Assembly: GCA_965221575.1 (NCBI GenBank) | Contig: CBDCSM010000005.1 | Coordinates: 1-64,000, forward strand | Reading direction: 5' to 3' | Source of the DNA: JAPPHA01 sp965221575 | GTDB lineage: Bacteria; Pseudomonadota; Alphaproteobacteria; Rhodobacterales; Rhodobacteraceae | DNA: 64,000 bases | Shown here: positions 18,368 through 26,863 of the stretch, one piece after another | Layout: every line of letters starts with the position of its first letter | Numbering within the stretch: the stretch's first letter is position 1 | The notes under the pieces: generated by a model | The model's database searches: none | Told to the model about the DNA's origin: nothing | What the model saw: the letters and a program-made list of their open reading frames with translations, nothing else | Translations under genes and position numbers: made by a program

Positions 18368-18925
18368 TCAGGAGCAGAGCTTTTTTGCATGTTTGAACGC
18401 ATCAGTGAATCCGATGAGCGAAATCGTGTCCGTGGTCGTCGTTCCCCTGGTACTGACACCGGTGATGATCGCGTTGACTCCGCGCCTGAAAGCCTCATGA
18501 ACTTTCCGGTCTTCGTCCGGGCTGCCGGTCCAGGCCCATTCGCCATCCACGTAAAGAGTGAATGTTTCTCCGCTCACGGTCAAATTAACCGTCTTCTGGG
18601 GATCATACGGGTAACCACCGGTATACGAGACTTCGCCGTCTCTTCCCTTGCCCGGATCAAACATCACCGAAATCTGTTCAATGCTACGACTTACGTTAAC
18701 CGGTTTTCCATCGCGGGTATGGCGTTTGCGTTGCGCTCTCGAGGCCGCAAAACACATTTTCCGGTCTGCCGCTTCGTGGACGTAGACGACCCACTTCTGA
18801 AAGATCCCGGCGCTCTTGATGGAGTCTTCCTGAGCGGACGCGAGTGACGCGGCCATGCTCAAAACCATCGAGGTGCATGCCAGTCGTACAAGACGAAACA
18901 CGACGGATTCCTGCTGCCTCCACAT
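18368..18925 (-). CDS. Invasion-associated locus B (IalB) family protein
   Basis: A 185-residue exported protein. The signal peptide spans about residues 8-32 (LVRLACTSMVLSMAASLASA). The mature part starts with FQKWVVYVHEAADRKMCFAAS, the usual opening of IalB-type domains, and contains GEVSYTGGYPYDP and FTLYVDGEWAWTGSPDED. IalB was named in Bartonella for a role in erythrocyte invasion, but free-living alphaproteobacteria carry homologues of unknown function, so no pathogenic role follows. The start at 18925 has GAGAGG eight bases upstream. It lies directly upstream of rlmN on the same strand. Confidence 0.85.
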   Translation of the reverse strand: MWRQQESVVFRLVRLACTSMVLSMAASLASAQEDSIKSAGIFQKWVVYVHEAADRKMCFAASRAQRKRHTRDGKPVNVSRSIEQISVMFDPGKGRDGEVSYTGGYPYDPQKTVNLTVSGETFTLYVDGEWAWTGSPDEDRKVHEAFRRGVNAIITGVSTRGTTTTDTISLIGFTDAFKHAKKLCS

Positions 18926-19641
18926 TTTTTTGGCCTCTCTGCCATGAATCGCCGAATCAGGCAAGAGACGCAAGAGATGTGAGATGCCAGAGTATCCCGT
19001 TTTCGTGCGGTTGGAAATTTGATGCCCTCGGACAATTCGGAAAACTTTTCGGGGCACAGGTTGTGGCGAGCCAACCACGCTGGCCATCCGGCAGGAATCC
19101 AGGGTGACAGAAAAGGAGTGGAACAACGCGAACGTCGTCACGTTCTGCGATCCGATGTCCAACGAGTGAGATTCGCGTCAGGCCGACCCAGCCATGTATT
19201 TCGGCGCACGGTATGTTGGAGCAGAGCACGGCGTACGTTCAGCATGATCCCCATGCCGCCAAGGGAAAACCGGCTTCGAACGGCATTTAGGGGATATGGC
19301 TAACCGGTTTCCCGGCAAGTCCGTCCGGTTCAAGCGCGCGCTGGCAGTAGGATAGTTCGCCGTGCTGCACAGCAACCGGAGATGGCCCGCTCTCCCGTAC
19401 TTCGCCGGTATCGACGCCTTCTGTCTCGAAGAGAAAGACCATATTGCCGGGCATTGGGATGTCCTCCCTGAATTCCCCGCGGAAATCGCGCACGCGAATG
19501 AATGTTCTGACGATCTGCCTGCCTCCGCCGAGGGGCGGACACCGGCGGCCCCTGCCTCAACTGCAAACGGCTTCCCGAATTGCAGGCCGCGGCAAGGGGG
19601 GAGCAGGGGCCGCAAATTTCTTCAAGGGTAGATCCTGAGTT
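18926..19641. other. Gap of 716 bases, no gene recognised
   Basis: Between the VWA gene stop and the IalB-like start. A minus-strand GTG-initiated frame at 19287-19493 (68 codons; contains MPGNMVFLFETEG) has protein-like composition and remains open upstream for some residues, but I know no family for it. The rest looks non-coding; it should contain the promoter of the IalB-like gene. Confidence 0.35.
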
Positions 19642-21525
19642 TCAGTCGGTGAGGCTCTCGGCCAGGAGCATCAGGGTCACGGCTTCCCGGCGATAGCCAA
19701 AGCGGTCGTCACCCGTATTGGCCTCGGCAAGCGCGATCGCATCCTGATAGGACCAGTCTCCGAGGTAGCGGCTGCCCCTCAGGATTTCCCCGAAACCGGC
19801 AACCGCGATGGCGAATCGGGTATCGGCATTGGCCGTGCCGGTGCGCGGCGTGATCGGGAGTTCGATCAGCCGGCTCTCATCTTCACCCGGTTCCTTGTAC
19901 CGCAGGCGCAGGAACGCGAGTTCCCCGTCCCCGCCCTCAGAAAGCTGGCCGGGATCGGCATAGCGCAAGGGATCATTGAGCACCGCTGGCGATCCGACCG
20001 GCGTGATTTCGTAGATTGCCGTAACCGCGTGTCCCGCACCAATTTCCCCGGCGTCAACCGTGTCATTGTTGAAGTCCTCGCGCCTGAGCGCACGGGTTTC
20101 GTAACCGATCAGGCGGTACTCGGCGACGGCGGCGGGATTGAACTCGACCTGGACCTTGACGTCGTTTGCGATCGGGAAGAGCGCCCCGGTGAGCTGGTCG
20201 ACGAGGACCTTCTGCGCTTCCGACAGCGTGTCGATGTAGGCGGCCTGGCCGTTTCCGTTCTGCGCAAGCGCCTGCATGGTCGCATCATCCAGGTTTCCGC
20301 GCCCGAAACCCAGGACCGAGAGGTAGACTCCACTCCGGCGCTTGTCGGCGATGAAAGCCTTCAGGGAATCGGGATCCGCGATACCGACATTGAAATCGCC
20401 ATCGGTAGCCAGGATCACCCGCGTGACTTCTCCAGCCGATACCATGCCCTCCGCAGTCCGATAGGCGAGTCGCAGACCCTCTGCTCCGGCGGTCGAGCCG
20501 CCGGCGTCGAGCCGTTGGAGTGCGGTGAGGATGGTGTCGCGGTCGCCGGCAGGAGTTGCGTCCAGGACGAGCCCGGCGCTGCCGGCATAGGTCACGATGG
20601 CAACCTCGTCTTCGGGACGCAGCTGCCCGAGCATCAGGCGGAACGACTGGACCAGGAGTGGCAGCTTGGCGGGCTCATCCATGGATCCAGATGTATCGAT
20701 GAGGAAGACGAGGTTTAACGGCGGGCGATCTTCGAAGGCGGGCAAGCGGCCCTGAAGCGCGATATGGATCAGCCGCGTGTCGGGATTCCAGGGGGTCTCC
20801 GCGACGGTGACAGTGGGTCGGAAGGGTGCGCCATCCACGTCCGGCTCGGGGTACCCGTACGGGAAGTAGTTGATCATCTCCTCAATCCGCACGGCGTCGG
20901 GTGGCGGCTGGAAGCCGTGCATCAGCGATGAGCGGATCACGGCATAGCTCGCGGTGTCGACGTCAATGGCAAAGGTCGATACGGGTGCTTCGGCCGTGAT
21001 CCTGAGCGGCTGCGGGTCGGCGTTGGCAAAGGATTCCGAACCGGATCCCGACAGGCTCTCGTACCCGACAGGTGAATCGCCCGTGAAGGATTCTTCGAAC
21101 GATCGCGCCCGGAACTTAACGGCAACTGGACCGACGGGTGATTCGCTCGCGGGAGCGGCCTCGAGCATCAACTCCTCCTCGAACATGACCTCCTCCTGGA
21201 CAGGAGAGAGGGCGATTTTCTGCACGAATGGTGCCGTGCCGTCACGGATTACGGGGACCAGGAAGACGAGGCCCAGGGCCGCAAGGGCGGTGGTGGTGGT
21301 CAGTGCCGGGCGCGAGGCAAGTGCTGCAAACATGCGTGTGACTCCGTGTCTCAAACCCGCCCATCCAAAGGGGCGGTCACGAGTAGGACGCGGCACCGCA
21401 GCCATTCCTTGGGCACGTTCGAACAATTCCTGCGCGCGCGCCAGGTTGGCGGTGCGGCGAGCCGGGTCCGGCTTTGGAGTCGCACTGTCGAATGCGCGTT
21501 TCAGTTCGTCGAGCGGATCCGTCAT
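19642..21525 (-). CDS. VWA-domain membrane protein (YfbK-like), paired with an ECF sigma factor
   Basis: A 627-residue protein. The first 65 residues are cytoplasmic in character (MTDPLDELKRAFDSATPKPD), followed by one hydrophobic segment near residues 75-95 (TALAALGLVFLVPVI). The extracytoplasmic part has a YfbK-type N-terminal region (TFAIDVDTASYAV), a VWA domain with the metal-binding MIDAS motif LIDTSGSMD near residue 275, and a C-terminal DUF3520-like region. VWA domains bind protein ligands through a divalent metal ion. The start overlaps the sigma-factor stop by four bases, so both are made together; the short cytoplasmic N-terminus could hold the sigma factor, as anti-sigma proteins do, but no anti-sigma motif is certain. 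Confidence 0.88.
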   Translation of the reverse strand: MTDPLDELKRAFDSATPKPDPARRTANLARAQELFERAQGMAAVPRPTRDRPFGWAGLRHGVTRMFAALASRPALTTTTALAALGLVFLVPVIRDGTAPFVQKIALSPVQEEVMFEEELMLEAAPASESPVGPVAVKFRARSFEESFTGDSPVGYESLSGSGSESFANADPQPLRITAEAPVSTFAIDVDTASYAVIRSSLMHGFQPPPDAVRIEEMINYFPYGYPEPDVDGAPFRPTVTVAETPWNPDTRLIHIALQGRLPAFEDRPPLNLVFLIDTSGSMDEPAKLPLLVQSFRLMLGQLRPEDEVAIVTYAGSAGLVLDATPAGDRDTILTALQRLDAGGSTAGAEGLRLAYRTAEGMVSAGEVTRVILATDGDFNVGIADPDSLKAFIADKRRSGVYLSVLGFGRGNLDDATMQALAQNGNGQAAYIDTLSEAQKVLVDQLTGALFPIANDVKVQVEFNPAAVAEYRLIGYETRALRREDFNNDTVDAGEIGAGHAVTAIYEITPVGSPAVLNDPLRYADPGQLSEGGDGELAFLRLRYKEPGEDESRLIELPITPRTGTANADTRFAIAVAGFGEILRGSRYLGDWSYQDAIALAEANTGDDRFGYRREAVTLMLLAESLTD

Positions 21526-22061
21526 GAACTCAATTCCTCCTCCCGCTTTGCGCGGAGGCGCTTGCGGATTTCCGAGAGGCGCCAGCTGACGGTGCCTTCC
21601 GAGATGTCGAGTACCAGGGCGGCTTCAGCATGGGTCATATCATCCCCGAGAACGAGCGCCGCGGTATCGCGAAGCTGTTCCGGCAGCGTGCCCATCGCTC
21701 GCCGCAGCCATTCGAGATTCTCGGCCGCGTGCTCCGCCACGGCGCGCCGGTTCGACTCCCAGTGGCCCCAGCCCTCGGCTGACTTCACCCGTGCGGCGGC
21801 GCGCCGGCGGCGATCATGGGCGGCATTGACGGCCACCCGGTAGAGCCACGTCGTCAACTTGGCTTCGCCCCGGAAGTTCTTCAGCTTCGCCGGCAGGGCA
21901 AGGCAGATGTCCTGGGTCAGGTCTTCCGCGGTTTCATGGCGTCCGGTAAGCCGGAAGCAAAGACGAAATAGGCCGTCGTAGTGGCGATCCAGGAGCGCGG
22001 CAAATGCCGCGCGATCTCCGCTGGCAGCGGCCAGGGCCAGCTCTCGGTCATCGTCGGCCAT
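21522..22061 (-). CDS. ECF-type RNA polymerase sigma factor
   Basis: About 179 residues with the two regions of extracytoplasmic-function sigma factors. Region 2 is LLDRHYDGLFRLCFRLTG through ETAEDLTQDICLALPAKL and FRGEAKLTTWLYRVAVNAA, which binds the -10 element and core polymerase. Region 4 is LPEQLRDTAALVLGDDMTHAEAALVLDISEGTVSWRLSEI, a helix-turn-helix for the -35 element. The start MADDDREL at 22061 is preferred over MYM at 22067; the long upstream extension is unlike the family. It overlaps the VWA gene, suggesting a regulator-target or sigma/anti-sigma pair. Confidence 0.88.
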   Translation of the reverse strand: MADDDRELALAAASGDRAAFAALLDRHYDGLFRLCFRLTGRHETAEDLTQDICLALPAKLKNFRGEAKLTTWLYRVAVNAAHDRRRRAAARVKSAEGWGHWESNRRAVAEHAAENLEWLRRAMGTLPEQLRDTAALVLGDDMTHAEAALVLDISEGTVSWRLSEIRKRLRAKREEELSS

Positions 22062-22422
22062 GTACATCGCATGAAGTATGACGCACGGACGGCCCCGGTC
22101 CTTGGTACGGCATTGCAGATTTTTCGGTAGCCGAACAGTCCCACGTGAATTTCGGTTTCCGCGAACCTGCACATACCGGGATCGTGGCAATGTGCAGCGA
22201 AACACGGTGTGGACGACGGCGCGGCAAACGGGAAAATGAGACCGGGGTTGCCGCTTGCATGTCCGGTGCGACTTTCGCCGGCTTTCGAATCGTCGGCGCA
22301 GCACGCAGGATTCGTGAAGACATCATCGATCGACGACGGTTTCAGCACTGTCGGCAGGATGTGTCACACGATCGTTTTCGGTCCATCGCGGCGGTGGCGA
22401 GACCTGATGAATCCGCGATCAG
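22062..22422. other. Gap of 361 bases, no gene recognised
   Basis: Lies between the sigma-factor start and the mechanosensitive channel stop, both genes reading leftwards. It should contain the sigma-factor promoter, which may be self-recognised; I could not identify a convincing consensus. Confidence 0.35.
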
Positions 22423-23937
22423 TCACCTGTCGAGCGTTTGCCGGGGCGGACCTGCCTTGTCCAGTGCGCCGGACTCTGGACGACGAACGTCCGGCCCGTG
22501 ATCTGCAAGTCGAGTCTCCCGGTGCTGAAGACTGGATTCATGGCGAACAGGCCGTGATTCGTGTACGGGGCGAGGAGATTCAGGAGCAGGGTCGACGAGC
22601 CGGATATCACGGTGTGGATACGGGATACTGATCCCGTTTTCCTTGAGCGCGTCCCAAAGTGCGAGGAACGCGTTGCCACGGACATTGGCCAATCCTTTCG
22701 AAGGATCGGATATCCAGAACCGGAGAACGTAGTCCACCGAACTTTCGCCGAAAGCGATGATATGGCAGACAGGAGACGGCTCGGAAATGACGCGATCGAG
22801 ACCGGCCAGGCATTGGGTCGCGACGCGGCGAACCACATGCGGATCGTTGTCGTAGCTCACCCCGAAATTGATCTCGAGGCGGACGAATTCGTCGGAATGG
22901 GACCAGTTGACGACCTGCTGGGTAATCAGGTCTTCATTCGGAATCAGGTATTCCTTGCCATCGCGGGTCACGACCGATGCATACCGCGCACCAAGATCCG
23001 ATATCCACCCGAACGTATTGTCGAGCGAGATGACGTCGCCTGGCTTGATGGACTTGTCCATCAGGAGAATGACGCCGGAAACGAGGTTGGAGACGATCTT
23101 CTGCAATCCGAATCCCAGGCCAAGGCCGATCGCGCCCGAAAGAACGGTCAGCGTCGTGAGATCAAATCCGACCGCCTGGACTCCCAGGACGAAGGCGGCG
23201 CCGTAGAGGGCAAGTTTGGTCAGCTTGATCGAGAGGACCTTCAGGGACGGGGAAATGTCGTCGTTCCGGTTGATTCTCCTGGCGATAGTCTTGCTCAGCA
23301 CGTTGGCGATGCCGAGAAAGATGGCGATTGCCATCGCGATCTGGAGAACGACCAGGAGCGAAATCCGCGTCGCGCCAAGGTTGAGCGCGGCGGCATCGAG
23401 CAGATTGTAAAAATAGTCCCAGAGTCCCAGGATTTGCAGGGTCACCAAGATCCAGGCCACGCCAACGGTTAGCTTGCGGAGCGACCGGTTCCGGATCAGG
23501 CGGCCCGCGATGGAAATACACAGCCAGGCAGTTGTCAGCGTTGCCAGTATCCCGAGCAGGTAACTTCGGCTCGGCCAGGTGACCTGTTGCATGATTCCGA
23601 CGGTCAGCCAGATCAGGGCGACAAAGATAATGGAATGCCAGCGCTGGTTGCAGATCGCCATGAACCGCATTTGCCAGAGGGGCCACCCTTCACGAGCCCG
23701 AAGCCACCGGGTGAAGCGGCGGGTGACGAACCTGGACAGGACGAGAGAGACGACGATCAGGACCAGGGTAATCCCGACCTGGGTGAGCCGGGACGGCAGC
23801 AGCAAGCCCGCAAAGAACTGCTGGATTTCATTCAGCAGCACGACCGTGTCGATGGCCACGGTCTCGAGAGGCGTCAGGTCTTCCGCGCCACCGGAACCTC
23901 CGGGGAGGGCGACATCTTGTTCAGTTTCAGATTCCAT
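22423..23937 (-). CDS. MscS-family mechanosensitive ion channel with long C-terminal tail
   Basis: A 504-residue inner-membrane protein. Several hydrophobic segments precede the MscS pore helix, seen as LTVLSGAIGLGLGFGLQKIVSNLVSGVILL near residues 270-300, with the glycine/alanine pattern of TM3. The cytoplasmic beta domain follows (DVISLDNTFGWISDLGARYASVVTRDGKEYLIPNEDLI). These channels open on hypo-osmotic shock and release solutes. The last 50 or so residues (from about 452) are rich in charged residues, histidine and proline (HESRPVRHES) and are outside the family fold. The VOC-domain gene lies eight bases upstream on the same strand, so the two are probably co-transcribed. Confidence 0.9.
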   Translation of the reverse strand: MESETEQDVALPGGSGGAEDLTPLETVAIDTVVLLNEIQQFFAGLLLPSRLTQVGITLVLIVVSLVLSRFVTRRFTRWLRAREGWPLWQMRFMAICNQRWHSIIFVALIWLTVGIMQQVTWPSRSYLLGILATLTTAWLCISIAGRLIRNRSLRKLTVGVAWILVTLQILGLWDYFYNLLDAAALNLGATRISLLVVLQIAMAIAIFLGIANVLSKTIARRINRNDDISPSLKVLSIKLTKLALYGAAFVLGVQAVGFDLTTLTVLSGAIGLGLGFGLQKIVSNLVSGVILLMDKSIKPGDVISLDNTFGWISDLGARYASVVTRDGKEYLIPNEDLITQQVVNWSHSDEFVRLEINFGVSYDNDPHVVRRVATQCLAGLDRVISEPSPVCHIIAFGESSVDYVLRFWISDPSKGLANVRGNAFLALWDALKENGISIPYPHRDIRLVDPAPESPRPVHESRPVRHESSLQHRETRLADHGPDVRRPESGALDKAGPPRQTLDR

Positions 23938-23945
23938 CGTTCATC

Positions 23946-24338
23946 TCATAACCCGGGGCCGTCCGGTCCCGGCCGCAGGTCCTGCCCGAATGCAATCACG
24001 TGGCCGTCCGGATCCTTCAGGTCAAACTCGAGAATCCCGTAGAAGGTTTTGTGCGGCGGGTGCCTGAGCGTCCCGCCGGCGTCGGTGAAGCGTTGCGCAA
24101 GCGTTTCCGCGTCGTCGACGTAGATGTAGGCGACCGTCCCTTCGTGCACGGCGAATTCATCCAGTTTCTGAATTCCGACCGTCACGGTCCCAAGACCGAC
24201 GATTGCAAAAAAGGCGGTCCCGTCATCATCGCGAAAGAAACTGTTGGCGTCGAACCCAAGCATTTCGGCGTAGAACCGGGCGGACGTTTCGACGTCCCGC
24301 GCCGGGATGATCGCCATTGATCGAATCCCCGTAACCAT
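23946..24338 (-). CDS. VOC-family (glyoxalase/bleomycin resistance-like) protein
   Basis: A 130-residue protein with the repeated beta-alpha-beta-beta-beta pattern of the vicinal oxygen chelate fold. The first unit begins SMAIIPARDVETSARFYAEMLGFDA; the second carries AYIYVDDAETLAQRFTDAGG and ends with the typical FDLKDPDGHVIAFGQ. The glutamate in GILEFDLKDPDG and the preceding residues fit the metal-ligand positions, but the substrate cannot be named. The gene is immediately upstream of the mechanosensitive channel gene. Confidence 0.85.
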   Translation of the reverse strand: MVTGIRSMAIIPARDVETSARFYAEMLGFDANSFFRDDDGTAFFAIVGLGTVTVGIQKLDEFAVHEGTVAYIYVDDAETLAQRFTDAGGTLRHPPHKTFYGILEFDLKDPDGHVIAFGQDLRPGPDGPGL

Positions 24339-24737
24339 TGGTCCTGTTCCTCAACCGGCCGAGTGGTGATCTTTGGTCATTATGGCGGGAAACGTCTGCA
24401 AAAGCGAGTACGTGGCAGGAGACGGGAGGACCAGGATGTCGAAGTCGCCTGTCCGGATCGCCTTTGCCGACTGGTGGCGAGCCAGCGCTGGCGAGTCCGG
24501 CTGTGCCCGGGAGGCAGGGGCCGTGATCTTCCGCACTGGCGCTCCGAGACCGATTCCGGCACGATACCGGTTAGCCTGCAACGGATTGATCAAGGTCAGA
24601 TATTTGGCCATATCCGGTCTCGCGGGATGCGCGCAGTATTCGCGCGTGCCGACGGGCCATGCCAGGTATCATGCCGTCGTCCAGTTCGCTTCGGGACCGC
24701 GGCATGTTCCCCGAGCTTGAAGGAGTCAGCAGAAACC
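24339..24737. other. Divergent intergenic region of 399 bases
   Basis: Separates the leftward VOC gene from the rightward PanB-like gene and should contain both promoters. A minus-strand frame at 24351-24611 (86 codons) and a plus-strand frame at 24373-24720 are open, but neither resembles a known family and they lie antisense to each other. Confidence 0.35.
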
Positions 24738-25553
24738 ATGAAGAGAATCTATACTTGGGCGGCGAATCCGGCAGAGCGGAACTGGACGATCGGTGATCTG
24801 CTCGCGGGCAAGGGCAAACGGAAATGGGTCCAGACGACGGCCAATACGACCGAAGAAGCCGCCGCCGCTGAAGCGGCGGGAATCGACCTGATCATCGGAA
24901 ACGCTTGGAACATTGATGCGGTTAGGCGGGGATCAGGCAAGCTGTTTCTGACCGCCGCGATTGATTTGGTTCGTTACCCGTTGCCCGATGATATACTGCG
25001 TGCGGCAATGAAGGCGATGGAACTTGGCGCGGACGCCGTCTTGACCGCGCGCAGCATGAAGATTGTCGAATTGCTGGCAGGAGAAGATATTCCGGTCATG
25101 GGCCACCTTGGACTGGTCCCGCGAAAGAGCGGTTGGCGGGGAGGCCTGAGAGCGGTTGGAAAGACAGCTGACGAGGCTTTCCAGGTCTTCGAGGATTTCA
25201 GGCGCCTTGAGAGTGCGGGTGCCGTGATGGTCGAAGCGGAAGTGATTCCCGGCCCCGTCATGTCCGAAATCAGCCGGCGAAGCGGGTTGATCACCGTATC
25301 GCTCGGCTCCGGTCCCGGCGGTGATGTGGATTACCTGTTTTGCAACGACATTTGCGGCGAACAGGAAAACAGTCCGCGGCATGCACGCGCATTCGGGAAC
25401 CTGCTGGAATTGAAACGCCGGTTACAGGATGCCAGGGTCGCGGCTCTCGCCGATTTTCGCCGGGCCTGCGTCGATGGCGTGTTTCCATCCGACGCCGAGA
25501 CGGTCGACGTCGATCCCGATGAACTTGATCGGTTTGTCTCGCGGCTCGACTGA
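24738..25553 (+). CDS. PanB-like (ketopantoate hydroxymethyltransferase family) protein, divergent
   Basis: A 271-residue TIM-barrel protein. Its middle and C-terminal parts follow PanB: VPVMGHLGLVPRKSG, then FRRLESAGAVMVEAEVIPGPVMSEI, where the glutamate matches the PanB catalytic position, and DVDYLFCNDICG. PanB makes ketopantoate from 2-oxoisovalerate for pantothenate synthesis. The N-terminal Mg2+-binding DSLG segment of true PanB is replaced by GNAWNIDAV, so the substrate may differ. AGGAG lies 12 bases before the start. panC is not adjacent; a peptidase gene follows 95 bases later on the same strand. Confidence 0.7.
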   Translation: MKRIYTWAANPAERNWTIGDLLAGKGKRKWVQTTANTTEEAAAAEAAGIDLIIGNAWNIDAVRRGSGKLFLTAAIDLVRYPLPDDILRAAMKAMELGADAVLTARSMKIVELLAGEDIPVMGHLGLVPRKSGWRGGLRAVGKTADEAFQVFEDFRRLESAGAVMVEAEVIPGPVMSEISRRSGLITVSLGSGPGGDVDYLFCNDICGEQENSPRHARAFGNLLELKRRLQDARVAALADFRRACVDGVFPSDAETVDVDPDELDRFVSRLD

Positions 25554-25648
25554 CCCGTCGGGGCAGGGATTGGCCCGGGCCGGGCTCCGGATTTCGCCGG
25601 ACGCGAGAGTGCGTGTGGCCCCGGATTGGGTCCAACAGGGCGGAAAGA

Positions 25649-26806
25649 ATGGACAGTCTCGATATTCTTGAACGGTTGGTTGGTTTTCCGACCGTCAGCC
25701 TCCAGCCAAATCGCGGCTTGATGGAGTTTGTCTCGGAGTACCTGGCGTCGTTCGGTATCGGGAGCCGTCTCGTATCCACGGTGCCTGACGAGCGTACCAA
25801 CCTGTTCGCGACGATCGGGCCGGCAGGGCGCAAGGGAGTCATGCTGTCGGGACACACGGACGTGGTCCCTGCCGACAATCAGGAGGGCTGGACGGTTGAC
25901 CCGTTCAGGCTCACCCGAAAAGGCGAGCTTTTCTTTGGCAGGGGTACGGCAGACATGAAGGGATTTGTTGCCTGCGCGCTCGCGGCCGCCGGCCGCGCTG
26001 CGGGTCGCCGGCTTTCGTCTCCCCTGCACCTGGCGCTCTCCTATGACGAGGAGATCGGATGTATCGGTGTCAGGGATCTCATCCCGGCGATCGCCTCTAC
26101 GGCGTGCAGACCCGCGTTTTGCATCGTCGGAGAGCCGACTTCGATGGCGGTCGCGACCGGGCACAAGGGCAAGACAGCGTATCGGGCCGTCGCCCGGGGC
26201 GTCGCCGGGCATTCGGCGCTTGCGCCACTGGCGGTCAATGCCATCCATCTCGGCACGGAACTGGTTTCCGTTCTCAGAAGAAAGCAGCAGGGTCTGGCCG
26301 AGACCGGCAGAAGAGATGACGGCTACACCGTACCGTGTACGACACTGCATGTCGGAAAGATTGTCGGTGGAACGCAACTGAACATCGTACCGGATCGATG
26401 CACGCTTGATTTCGAGATCCGGAACCTTCCCGGCGACGACCCGGATGGAATCATCCGGGAACTGGACAAGGCGGTCAGGGAGCGTATCGCTCCGGTTTGC
26501 GGAGCGCATTCCGGCTGCGGCATCAGCTACACGACAGAATTCGGCTATCCGGGACTGGAGACGCCGGCGAATTCCGAAATCGTGCGGTTCGTTCGGACGC
26601 TTGCGGAGACGGGGAGCCTGACCCGTGTCGACTTCGGAACCGAAGGCGGGTTGTTTTCGGAACAATTGAACGTACCGACGGTCGTTTGCGGGCCCGGGTC
26701 AATGGAGCAGGGCCACAAGCCGGACGAGTATATTGCCATGGACCAAGTCAGGCGTTGCGACCGGATGATGGATTCACTTCTCAACGTCCTTGAGTCGGGC
26801 CTCTGA
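25649..26806 (+). CDS. Acetylornithine deacetylase / M20 family metallopeptidase (ArgE-like)
   Basis: A 385-residue M20-family hydrolase, cytoplasmic. Zinc ligands and catalytic residues are visible: SGHTDVVPAD, FFGRGTADMKGFVAC, SYDEEIGCIG, and CIVGEPTSMAVATGHKG followed by the dimerisation domain (GVAGHSALAPLAVNAI), with TEGGLFSEQLNVPTVVCGPG and the final GHKPDEYI. This full pattern is ArgE, which deacetylates N-acetylornithine in arginine synthesis; closely related enzymes act on other N-acyl amino acids. The start at 25649 follows CGGAAAG. It lies after the PanB-like gene and converges on the reductase-LysR fusion gene. Confidence 0.87.
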   Translation: MDSLDILERLVGFPTVSLQPNRGLMEFVSEYLASFGIGSRLVSTVPDERTNLFATIGPAGRKGVMLSGHTDVVPADNQEGWTVDPFRLTRKGELFFGRGTADMKGFVACALAAAGRAAGRRLSSPLHLALSYDEEIGCIGVRDLIPAIASTACRPAFCIVGEPTSMAVATGHKGKTAYRAVARGVAGHSALAPLAVNAIHLGTELVSVLRRKQQGLAETGRRDDGYTVPCTTLHVGKIVGGTQLNIVPDRCTLDFEIRNLPGDDPDGIIRELDKAVRERIAPVCGAHSGCGISYTTEFGYPGLETPANSEIVRFVRTLAETGSLTRVDFGTEGGLFSEQLNVPTVVCGPGSMEQGHKPDEYIAMDQVRRCDRMMDSLLNVLESGL

Positions 26807-26863
26807 TCGTCGAAGGCCGTTTGTCCCGTTCCGGCAAGGCGACAAACGTGATCGAATCCGCGA

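Noticed and set aside
24351..24611. 86-codon minus-strand frame between the VOC and PanB-like genes
   Set aside because: No family, overlaps an opposite open frame of similar length, and lies in a region expected to hold two promoters.
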